64,000 bases of DNA from Woeseia sp034521225 (lineage in GTDB: Bacteria; Pseudomonadota; Gammaproteobacteria; Steroidobacterales; Woeseiaceae), in assembly GCA_034521225.1 (NCBI GenBank), contig JAXHMR010000022.1, positions 115,959 to 179,958 of the forward strand, in the 5' to 3' direction. The translations under genes and the position numbers were made by a program. The notes beneath the pieces were generated by a model, which saw only the letters and a list, made by a program, of their open reading frames with translations, made no database searches and was not told the origin of the DNA. Below, piece after piece: positions 57,302-64,000 of this stretch. The stretch's first letter is position 1. Every line of letters begins with the position of its first letter.

Positions 57302-58102
57302 TTGCCGGGCCTGTTGGTGTGGCATGCGGCCCGCTTGCTGCCCGCCCTCCTTGCAATTCTCCTGGTACCGTCGGCGCGCGCCGATGACGGACGGCGCCTG
57401 CCGCCGTCACAACCGCCGCGCATCGCCATCATCATCGATGACCTGGGCTACGCGGAAGCAGCCGGCCGGCGCGCGATCCACCTGCCCGGTCCGGTGTCTG
57501 TTGCCGTGCTGCCGGAAACGCCGAGAGGCCGGGCGCTGGCGGAGCTGGCCCGGAGCCAGGGACGTGATGTCCTGCTGCACCTGCCGCTACAATGGCAACT
57601 GCCGCGTGCGGAGATCGAGCCCGGCGGCATCGTGCTGGACATGAGCCGCGACCAGTTCGCGCGCACATTTGCCGGGAGTCTTGCGTCCGTGCCGCACGTC
57701 GTCGGCATCAACAACCACCGCGGCAGCCTGCTGACACGGCACCCGGGGCACATGCGCTGGCTGATGGAGGAAATTCGCGCGCGCGACGGGCTGTTTTTCA
57801 TCGACAGCTATACAACGCACCATAGTGTTGCGCTCGCTGCGGCCGTCGAAGCAGGTGTGCCGGCGGTGCGCCGCGACGTATTCCTTGATAACGACCGAAG
57901 TCCGTCGCATATCGCCGCCGAGTTCGACCGGTTAAAGCGCCTCGCGCGACAGCAGGGCAGCGCCGTTGGCATCGGTCATCCGTATCCTGAGACGCTGGAC
58001 TTTCTCGAACAGAAGCTGCCGCAGCTTGCCGCGGAAGGCATCGAGCTGGTCAGCATCAGCTCGCTGGTCCGCGGCCGGGCCGTGACCGGCGCCGCGCATT
58101 GA
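57302..58102 (+). CDS. yibQ: Divergent polysaccharide deacetylase (YibQ family)
   Basis: About 266 residues. A signal-like start (LLPALLAILLVPSARA) precedes RIAIIIDDLGYAEAAGRRAI, VSVAVLPETPRGRALAE, DVLLHLPLQW, VVGINNHRGSLLT and FFIDSYTTHHSVALAAA, the DUF610/YibQ pattern related to NodB deacetylases. It neighbours envC in E. coli and follows the S41 protease here. The TTG at 57302 is uncertain; a GTG seven codons on would also keep the signal peptide. Confidence 0.88.
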   Translation: MPGLLVWHAARLLPALLAILLVPSARADDGRRLPPSQPPRIAIIIDDLGYAEAAGRRAIHLPGPVSVAVLPETPRGRALAELARSQGRDVLLHLPLQWQLPRAEIEPGGIVLDMSRDQFARTFAGSLASVPHVVGINNHRGSLLTRHPGHMRWLMEEIRARDGLFFIDSYTTHHSVALAAAVEAGVPAVRRDVFLDNDRSPSHIAAEFDRLKRLARQQGSAVGIGHPYPETLDFLEQKLPQLAAEGIELVSISSLVRGRAVTGAAH

Positions 58103-58137
58103 ACTGGATGGCCTGGGGGCCCTCTAACGCAGTGACC

Positions 58138-59234
58138 ATGAAAGGAATCAGACCGATGATAATTGCCGGTGTGCCGCGCGGACTTGCGCTGGCGCTGCTG
58201 CTGCTACCGGCGCTTGCGACCCACGCCCAGAGCGATCGTGAAGCCGCGCCACAGGCGAGCGGCGCCACCCAATGCACAATGCAATACGATCCGGTGTGCG
58301 GCATTGACGGCCAGACCTACAGCAACGACTGCGTCGCCGGCAATGCCGGTGTCGACATCCTGTCCTACGGTGAGTGCGAGGAAATCGTGCTGGACGAGTG
58401 CGGTGACCACTTCGAGCCGGTGTGCGGGACTGACGGCAAGACTACGGCAACAGCTGCGTTGCGACGGCTGCCGGCGTCGCGGTTGAGTCCACCGGCCTGT
58501 GCCCGGCGCGGCCGAGTGCACCGAGGAATTTGATCCGGTGTGTGGCGCCGACGGCAATACCTACAGCAATGCCTGTTTCGCGACCGCCGCCGGGATCCAG
58601 GTCGTATCCGCCGGACTTTGCGATGCGCCCGAGGAAGACGAGTGCCCCGACACGATCGCACCGGTCTGCGGCGTCGATGGCCTGACCTACGACAATGCCT
58701 GTTTTGCCGACGAGGCCGGCATGCAGGTCGCGCGAGTCGGCGCCTGCCCGACCGGCGGTTGCCCGGATGTCCTCGAGCCCGTCTGCGGCATGGATGCCCG
58801 CACCTACCGGAATCGCTGCGAGGCACAGGCCGGCCGGGTGCCGGTGCAGCACGCCGGGATCTGTGATGTCGACGACTGCCCGGACATCGTCGCGCCTGTC
58901 TCGCGGGGAAGACGGCATTACCTACAGCAATGCCTGCGTTGCCGAAGGCGGCGGCATCACGACATTCACGCCAGGCGCCTGCGGCGCGCGCCCTTGTCCG
59001 AACCTGTTCGTACCGGTCTGCGGCGCCGACGACCTGACCTACGGCAACGCCTGCCAGGCCGAACGCGCTGGCATACGCATACAGTACGCAGGGCTCTGCG
59101 ATACACAAGGCCTCAATTGCCCGAACGTCTACCAGCCGGTGTGCGGGCTGGACGGCAACACCTACGACAACGAGTGCCAGCTGAGAAACGCCAATGAAAC
59201 GCTGGCCTACGCCGGCGCCTGCCTCGGGCAGTAA
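58138..59234 (+). CDS. Secreted protein with eight Kazal domains, three suspected indels
   Basis: Signal peptide (PRGLALALLLLPALATHA) is followed by tandem Kazal-type units, each with the core P-V-C-G-x-D-x-x-T-Y-x-N-x-C: YDPVCGIDGQTYSNDC, FEPVCGTDGKT, FDPVCGADGNTYSNAC, IAPVCGVDGLTYDNAC, LEPVCGMDARTYRNRC, a sixth broken by a frameshift, FVPVCGADDLTYGNAC and YQPVCGLDGNTYDNEC. Adding a base near 58442, adding a C at 58502-58504 and removing a C at 58902 joins all units into 365 residues (1098 bases, a multiple of three). Kazal domains inhibit serine proteases by presenting a loop to the active site. Eight units in a bacterial protein is unusual. It may protect against host, predator or competitor proteases. 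Confidence 0.85.
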
Positions 59235-59313
59235 CATTCCGCGGCGATCACGCCCGCGCACGCCTTGCGCATACACCCGCCCCCGCAACTCCGGCATCGA
59301 CGACGCCCACCAC

Positions 59314-60776
59314 CTACTGAAACATCCCACTAACCGCCATATCCCAGTCCATCCGGTCCCCCGCATACCAGCACGGCACACAGGTCTCGTGATCCAGCTC
59401 CAGCTCCGGCATGTAACGATCCAGCCAGCGTATGACATCGGCGTGCTTCGCAATCCCGGTCGCCTGCCGCTGCGCCGACAGGTTGTCACCGGACGGCGCA
59501 TGGAACAGCACGTGCCCGTTGGCCCCATGCTCACACCGAAAGCCACCCTCGTGCACCAGCCGGTGATGATGCCGGCACAGTAATACGAGGTTGTCGAGCG
59601 ACGTCTCACCCCCGTCCGCCCAGTGCTTGACGTGATGCCCGTCAACAAAGCGCGTGTTCGTACACCCAGGAAAGCGGCAACCGACATCACGCGCCGTCAG
59701 CGCACGGCGTATCGCCGGCGGAATGGCGCGCGTCTTGCGCCCGATGGAGAGCGGCACACCGTCACCGCTCTCGGCCAGCTTGACGATGCCGCTGTCGCAG
59801 GCCACGCGGCGCGCTGTTTCCGCGGAAACGTGCGGGCCGTGTTCGAGGTGCGCGAGGTCGGCGAGGCCGAGGGGGATGTTTCTGTGGTAACGCGGGGTTC
59901 GTCGTCAGGAGTTGCCAATTCAGAGGCGGTGCGAGGTCGCCACGTCGCTGCGCTCCTCGCGATGACGGCGGGTTCCGGCGTCACCTTCAGTGTTTCTGCT
60001 GAAACGTGCACCACGACCTGGTAGCGATCCGCCGTGGCCGCCACGGTGTTATCAGCGGCAAGGTACGTCTCCGCGACATCAGCAAGCGCATCGGCCCGCC
60101 GGCGGCCGATCGGTTCACGATCCGATACCCCGGGACCAACGTCATGGACGGCATCCTCCGGCGCCCGGGCCCCGCCGTCCTCGCGAAAGCGCTGCTCCAT
60201 GGCGTGCTCCAGCGCTTTCACCACCACCGCACCCTGGTCGGCCGGGTAGCGGGCCTTGATCACCAGGCAGCCGTCGTGGTCGTAGTAAATGGTGCACTCG
60301 CGCGCCGCATGCTGCTGTGCCGCCGTGGCCGCTTCCATGTTGCGTGACGCCCTACGGTACTTGGCGATCAGCGTCTCCATGTGCCACGCAGAGCCGTGAC
60401 GGGCAATCATCAGCAGGTAGTCTTCGTTGTCGCTATTCGCCACGCGCGTCATGGCGCGGACCTTGGAGTAACTCAGCTCACCGCGCGAGAACGCGGCACT
60501 GATCTTCGGCAGGTCCGCCAGTGCGCGAGCCACGCGCACCTTCTCGCGCGCCGCATTCATGCCGATGCCGCACTTGAAGTTCAGCCAGTGCGCACAGGAA
60601 TTAAGGCCGGGCAGTTGCCAATACCCTTGCTCGTCAAACTCCCGGATCATCACCAGCAGCCGGTAGGTACCGGCATACAGGTAACCGCAGAGCTCGGTGA
60701 TCTTCGCCCCCAGCTTCTCGCTGTTGACGTACTTCGGGTGCAGGTCCGGTTGCCTGACGACGGTGCCGCTGTCCAT
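59314..60776 (-). CDS. Second DUF222/HNH endonuclease (13E12-type), frameshifted near 59873
   Basis: Paralogue of the gene at 6481: ITELCGYLYAGTYRLLVMIREFDEQGYWQ, AHWLNFKCGIGMNAAREKVRVARALADLP, ELSYSKVRAMTRVA, YQVVVHVSAETL, then after the break HVSAETARRVACDSGIVKL and the HNH domain CRFPGCTNTRFVDGHHVKHWADGG, LVLLCRHHHRLVHEGGF. One more base in the GGGGG run at 59871-59875 restores 487 residues. Between the two domains the protein reads PAVIARSAATWRP, the translation of a palindromic repeat (59933-59968) inserted in frame. It lies beside the integron cassette region. Confidence 0.87.
59933..59968 (-). repeat. GTCATCGCGAGG repeat inserted in frame in the HNH gene
   Basis: GAGGTCGCCACGTCGCTGCG followed by CTCCTCGCGATGACGG is nearly identical to the inverted copy at 55893-55928. 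It lies in the coding sequence of the second DUF222-HNH gene, between DUF222 and HNH, and is translated without a stop. Confidence 0.85.
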
Positions 60777-61349
60777 GCGCGCCTCGCTACAGTAGTGGTG
60801 ACTGAGCCTCTATTGCAGGGTACCGGACGGGGTAGTTGATACAACGCGAGAAACTTGGCGGTTTGGCCGTTTTTGCAGCTTGCGTTGCGCCACAACTGAT
60901 CCGTTCAACACCGCACGCGATCACCAGATCACGAGCCGCCGCCCGGCGAAACAAGGGGCGAGCAGCGACCACCGTTTATGGCGATGGAGCAATGGCGCTT
61001 GGTCCTCCCGTTGATCGCACAATCCCGCGCGGCAACGATATCATCTGGCGAACCGCGACGAGGTGACGTAGGGTATTGATCGGGTGGGAATCAGCCAGCG
61101 AACAATGAACACAAGAGGCAATATACAAGTGCACTCGACGATTCAATATCAGTGCTTTCCTGTCATTAACCGTTCAGACGGCATTTTCGCCATCGTGCCA
61201 GCGTCCCAGGGCATTGCTGGATGAGCAATGGCGAAGCGACAGAAGGTCAGCATCGTGCGATAGCCCCCGAATTGCTGACCAGAGGATTGAAGTCAATCGG
61301 CGGAAGGCTGGGCTGAAGAAACCTTGGTACGGGATTTTCTAGTCCAACC
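60777..61349. other. Region between the HNH gene and the first cassette gene, no convincing gene
   Basis: No open frame here has family similarity or a good ribosome site. No piece of an integron integrase and no attI could be recognised. Base composition falls from the GC-rich level of the core genes towards the more AT-rich cassette region around 61070-61160, so the left boundary of the cassette region probably lies here. Confidence 0.5.
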
Positions 61350-61496
61350 ATGGTGGAGCTCAGAATCGTTGTTCCAAAGGAAACGGCTCAGAAATTCCGA
61401 GCCGTGGCGAAAGCAACGAAAACGAAATCTTCCGACCTGTTCATAGAGATGATTGAGGCGTACTCTATTGGCGTAAGTCTTGACAAGAAGAAATAG
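61350..61496 (+). CDS. Small ribbon-helix-helix-like protein (first cassette gene)
   Basis: 48 residues, MVELRIVVPKETAQKFRAVA through KSSDLFIEMIEAYSIGVSLDKKK. A short basic beta strand (ELRIVVP) followed by two helices is the layout of CopG/MetJ-type DNA-binding proteins, which often act as antitoxins. It is followed 54 bases later by an attC-like site, so it fits an integron cassette with the gene in array orientation. No partner toxin is seen. The start lacks a clear ribosome site. Confidence 0.5.
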   Translation: MVELRIVVPKETAQKFRAVAKATKTKSSDLFIEMIEAYSIGVSLDKKK

Positions 61497-61549
61497 CGCG
61501 ACTCAGGTTCTCATGATGCGGAATGGCAGTCGGTCTGTCGTGGATGGCC

Positions 61550-61653
61550 GTCTGAATCCATGCGCTGCACCCGACACTTGACCCAGCCCCACCTTGCGCT
61601 GCTCGCTCCAGGCGGTCTGCGTCTCAGAGCGCGGTGACCGGCAGGCGTTACGG
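61550..61653 (+). repeat. attC-like site A (degenerate)
   Basis: Shares GCGCTGCACCCGACACTTGA, CCTTGCGCTGC and CTCCAGGCGGTCTGCGT with the better sites at 62415 and 63909. The core sites are changed: GTCTGAA on the left (61550-61556) and GTTACGG on the right (61647-61653). It is probably a worn attC. GCGGGTGAGAGCGTTAG at about 61751-61768 looks like a further piece of an attC end. Confidence 0.5.
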
Positions 61654-62414
61654 CCGCTTTCGAGATTGGCGGAAATGGTCCGCAATAGATGTGCTGCTGG
61701 GGCTGGACAGTGTTCGAGCTTAATCGCTTTCTTCTGGTCGTCATGCTGACCGCGGGTGAGAGCGTTAGTCGGCGATAGACGATATGCGGCAGGGAAGAGG
61801 TCTCTGACTATTCGGGGGGTTGTTCGTCATGGGACGTAACCCTATCGCGTATGCGTCGATCATGCAATCTGCCGTGTATCTTTCACAGTCAGCTAGTCGT
61901 TCCCTTGGAGCCAGTGGTGGAGGTCCGCACCTACTGAGTTTTTTTGCGGACGAATGCCCTGTGCCGATTGCGGAAAGCTCTCCTCCTTAGGCGAGGACTG
62001 GGGATTAATGCGATCGACTTGGCACGCGGCACGCCCCGCATCCGCCTACTGGACGCACGCTGAAGCAACTAATGGCGCCCCCTTGTTTGTTTCTGCGGTA
62101 ACGGCGCGAAGTCGAGAAGGTGGAGTGCGACACACAGCTGTAAAAGAAGTTCGAAGGACGCGATTTATTCATGCCTGCCAGGTGGCAACAGAGTTCCAAT
62201 TGGTAATTCGCAGACAGCAAGTGAGAGAATCGTCGATCAGGTGACGCTAAAAGCACGATACGTTGTAGTGCGTCTGCGCAGGGACGACGCAGCATTGCAA
62301 CGTATTCAAAAAGGAGCCGCTTCTCCTCAAGAAACCGACAGTTCATCTATATGAGAAAGCCGAAACAAGTGGCGGTATGTTCAAGGCATAGCGACAAACC
62401 TACGCGGTACAGCG
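61654..62414. other. Cassette-like stretch without a recognisable gene
   Basis: About 760 bases between attC-like sites A and B. Small plus-strand frames exist: 61829-61990 (MGRNPIAYASIMQSAV onward, 53 residues) and one ending at about 62353 (VTLKARYVVVRLRRDDAAL, start GTG 62241). A 113-residue minus-strand frame covers 62005-62346. None has a family match or ribosome site that I can defend. Indels like those elsewhere in the window could hide a longer gene. Confidence 0.35.
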
Positions 62415-62512
62415 GTCTAACAACACGCTGCACCGGACACTTGACCGAGCCCGCCTTGCGCCGCCGCTCCAGGCGGTCTGCATCAAGATGCGGGTGAGCT
62501 TAGGCGTTAGGC
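62415..62512 (+). repeat. attC site B
   Basis: Left core GTCTAAC (62415-62421, fits RYYYAAC) and right core GTTAGGC (62506-62512, fits GTTRRRY) enclose 84 bases with imperfect dyad symmetry: CACTTGAC against TCAAGATG, and CCGCC against GGCGG. Recombination would occur between G62506 and T62507. It ends 9 bases before the start of the next cassette gene. Confidence 0.78.
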
Positions 62513-62521
62513 ATCCTCCGA

Positions 62522-62934
62522 ATGCCAAAGATGAATTCGACGACAGCGTCCTCTCGATACGGCGCAAGATTGAAAAATGTGCAGTGGGCTGTATCGGACG
62601 TAAACGACAATGACGAAGTCGGTTGTCTCTTGTTGGCACCACCTATTCAGGTTCCGCCCAGAACCCTGGCTATACGAGGATTCTTTGTCGAGGTGGAGTG
62701 GGAATGCGCCGCCGGAAACAACCTGCTTCGCGAGCACCTACAGCGCGCATTCAATAAAGGCCTCGAGCGTTCGCCTTGTCATGGCGAAGACCGACTGTAC
62801 CGAGACAGTAGATGCCGGTAAAGATGCATCTCAGGTTACGAAGTCGTTTTCTGGTGTTCGAAAGAAGAATCGGAAAAGTCGCCGATTTTGATGGCGATAC
62901 GTTCGCCATCCAGTTTGTCGCAAGGGATGCCTGA
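62522..62934 (+). CDS. Hypothetical cassette protein, probably frameshifted
   Basis: Starts with ATG 9 bases after attC B and ends with the stop that lies at the left core of attC C, as cassette genes do. The first frame gives NSTTASSRYGARLKNVQWAV, DNDEVGCLLLAPPIQVPPRTL and NNLLREHLQRAFNKG. A later frame gives VMAKTDCTETVDAGKDASQV, and a third ends KVADFDGDTFAIQFVARDA. Two removed bases (near 62765 and 62870) would join them into about 136 residues. No family is recognised. Confidence 0.4.
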
Positions 62935-63027
62935 ACCACGCGCTGCGCGACTGACTTGACCCAGCCCGCCTTGCGCTGCCGCTCCATGGCGACCTGCGCC
63001 GAGTGCGGTGATGCCTAGGCGTCAGGC
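62929..63027 (+). repeat. attC site C (cores altered but still complementary)
   Basis: Body matches sites B and D (CTTGACCCAGCCCGCCTTGC, then GCTGCCGCTCC). Left end GCCTGAAC (62929-62936) and right end GTCAGGC (63021-63027) both differ from consensus at the same paired position, so they still pair (GCCTGA with TCAGGC). Confidence 0.68.
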
Positions 63028-63052
63028 GGCAGCTCGCGATCCAAGCCAGCTG

Positions 63053-63541
63053 GTGGATAGCCTCTCTGTTCGACAGCAAGATTTGACACTGCTCACGGCA
63101 CTCAATAATAGTCAGTGCCAATATCTGGTTATTGGAGGTGTCGCGGTTCAATACTTCGGTTGCCGAGAGTTTAGTGAAGTTAATTACCCTGATGTTTTAA
63201 TCCCGGCTAGTGAAAAATCGGCGCAGAATATACAGATTGCGTTAGAGACTTTGAATATCGTATCTGATGGTGCACGGACTCGGCTACTGAGACCCGGGCA
63301 GCAACTTAAGCTCGGGTTGCCATTTTACGCCGAGATTCTAACCGCGGGATCGGACTTGAAATTCGAGGAGCTATACTCTCGGTCGAGCTTGGCGGAGAAG
63401 AACGGAACGACGTTTCCGATCGTATGCTTTGATGACCTTTTAATGATGAAGCGAAAGATCGTTGAAGAGCTGCGTAAACACGAACGCGATTTAGAATGCC
63501 TGACTCAAATGGAGTCCCTAGAAGGGGGCGGAAATCGATGA
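63053..63541 (+). CDS. Cassette-borne nucleotidyltransferase-fold protein
   Basis: About 162 residues from GTG 63053: LTLLTALNNSQCQYLVIGGVAVQYFGCREF, FYAEILTAGSDLKFEELYSRS and FPIVCFDDLLMMKRKIVEELRKHERDLECL. This is the pattern of the small MNT-like nucleotidyltransferase family often found in toxin-antitoxin and abortive-infection systems. The D-x-D that should follow (T-x-D-L-D-L-L-V) is N-Y-P-D-V-L-I here, so one catalytic Asp is missing. The frame is open back to a GTG at 63008 inside attC C; a start after the recombination point is more likely. It overlaps the next gene by 4 bases. Confidence 0.65.
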   Translation: MDSLSVRQQDLTLLTALNNSQCQYLVIGGVAVQYFGCREFSEVNYPDVLIPASEKSAQNIQIALETLNIVSDGARTRLLRPGQQLKLGLPFYAEILTAGSDLKFEELYSRSSLAEKNGTTFPIVCFDDLLMMKRKIVEELRKHERDLECLTQMESLEGGGNR

Positions 63542-63875
63542 ATGCAAAGATTTTCGGAATTTTGGTCGTCATTTTTTCCATATCAGCTTGTGCGGGTAGC
63601 CCGGTGCAAACGGCATCGGAATCCCGGAAAAACCAAGAGGCCATGCTTGACCTACAGATTGGCCAGACGCAGGAACAAGTCCTTGCATTATGGGGCCGCC
63701 GCGACGCACCGAGAGCTATGTCGTCAACGGTGAGGTACTCGAGTTTTGGCTTTATCTGACTGAAATGGTGAACGCAAGCGAGTCAATTTCGGATAGGCAC
63801 TTGACGCCGTTAGCATTTTCCGGAGAGAGCTTGGCTGGATGGGGGCGAAACTACTATGAATCCAAATTGCGGTAG
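63538..63875 (+). CDS. Small SmpA/BamE-like lipoprotein, frameshifted near 63695
   Basis: Lipoprotein signal MNAKIFGILVVIFSISACAG, then MLDLQIGQTQEQVLALWG. The frame breaks in a GGGG run. With a fifth G it reads ALWGPPRRTESYVVNGEVLEFWLY and ends AGWGRNYYESKLR, 112 residues. 'Gly-x-T-x-x-x-V-x-x-x-W-G-x-P' followed by a W-x-Y strand is typical of small BamE-like lipoproteins. The ATGA overlap shows coupling to the nucleotidyltransferase gene in the same cassette. Confidence 0.6.
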
Positions 63876-63908
63876 TGTGCTTGGTGTCTGACGATGTGTA
63901 GGAATGCC

Positions 63909-64000
63909 GCCTAACCATGCGCTGCACCCTGACACTTGACCCAGTCCGCCTTGCGCTGCCGCTCCAGGCGACCTGCGTCAAGTGCGGGTGATTTTAGGCG
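63909..64000 (+). repeat. attC site D (cut by the window edge)
   Basis: Left core GCCTAAC at 63909-63915. The body has strong dyad symmetry: CACTTGAC/GTCAAGTG, CAG/CTG and CGCCT/AGGCG around a loop TGCGCTGCCGCTCC. It ends at TTTTAGGCG, where the right core GTTAGGC should follow just beyond the window. Confidence 0.77.

Noticed and set aside
58365..59690. 441-residue minus-strand open frame across the Kazal and HNH genes
   Set aside because: Covers two real genes in opposite sense; composition is Arg-rich and repetitive because of the Kazal repeats below it.
60836..61066. 76-residue plus-strand frame left of the cassettes
   Set aside because: No ribosome site, no family similarity, shadow-like composition.
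61550..63027. CRISPR or insertion sequence explanation for the repeated element of about 98 bases
   Set aside because: Copies are spaced 400-900 bases apart with genes between them, and have attC core sites instead of transposase or direct-repeat features.

Overview
The window is a gene-dense stretch of a high-GC gammaproteobacterial chromosome that contains the replication origin. Evidence is the order rpmH-rnpA-yidC, the dnaA-dnaN-recF-gyrB block with DnaA boxes between dnaA and dnaN, and two gammaproteobacterial neighbourhoods: glyQ-glyS-plsC, and rhodanese-grxC-secB-gpsA next to envC and yibQ. The exact lineage cannot be read from this piece.

Layout. 1-5,730: end of an S9 peptidase, the methylcitrate cycle (prpB-prpC-prpD), an acrylyl-CoA reductase (acuI) and a dihaem cytochrome c; together they suggest propionate/acrylate assimilation. 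5,860-7,900: a small membrane protein/XRE regulator pair and a DUF222-HNH gene. 7,832-14,945: a minus-strand mnmG-oppABC-oppDF run. 15,054-18,429: a secreted S33 peptidase and a NatAB-type ABC exporter. 18,436-21,462: a tightly coupled operon of FemAB/GNAT-like transferase, HExxH metallopeptidase and ATP-grasp ligase, without an obvious known pathway. 21,803-28,449: TonB-dependent receptor, mnmE, a hydrolase-OsmC fusion, yidC. 28,450-35,516: rnpA, rpmH, dnaA, oriC, dnaN, recF, gyrB. 35,522-44,149: plsC, glyS, glyQ, and glnA (sigma-54 promoter plus NtrC site) with ntrB-ntrC. 44,153-49,185: pyrD, trmL, gpsA, secB, grxC, rhodanese, envC. 49,192-55,724: a complete reductive pyrimidine catabolic operon (preT-preA, dihydropyrimidinase, beta-ureidopropionase, NCS1 permease) bounded by palindromic repeats and lying between envC and the ctpA-type peptidase/yibQ pair. 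58,138-59,234: a secreted protein with eight Kazal domains. 59,314-60,776: a second DUF222-HNH gene carrying a palindromic repeat inside its coding sequence. 61,350-64,000: integron gene cassettes separated by attC sites, with no integrase in the window; the array continues past the right edge.

A general caution: at least fifteen genes, including gyrB, glnA, glyS, mnmE, yidC, pyrD and prpC, are broken by single-base indels, many in short homopolymers, and in each case one added or removed base per break restores a full-length protein. This looks like sequencing or assembly error, not gene decay. The affected genes are annotated here as single coding regions, with the suspected position given.
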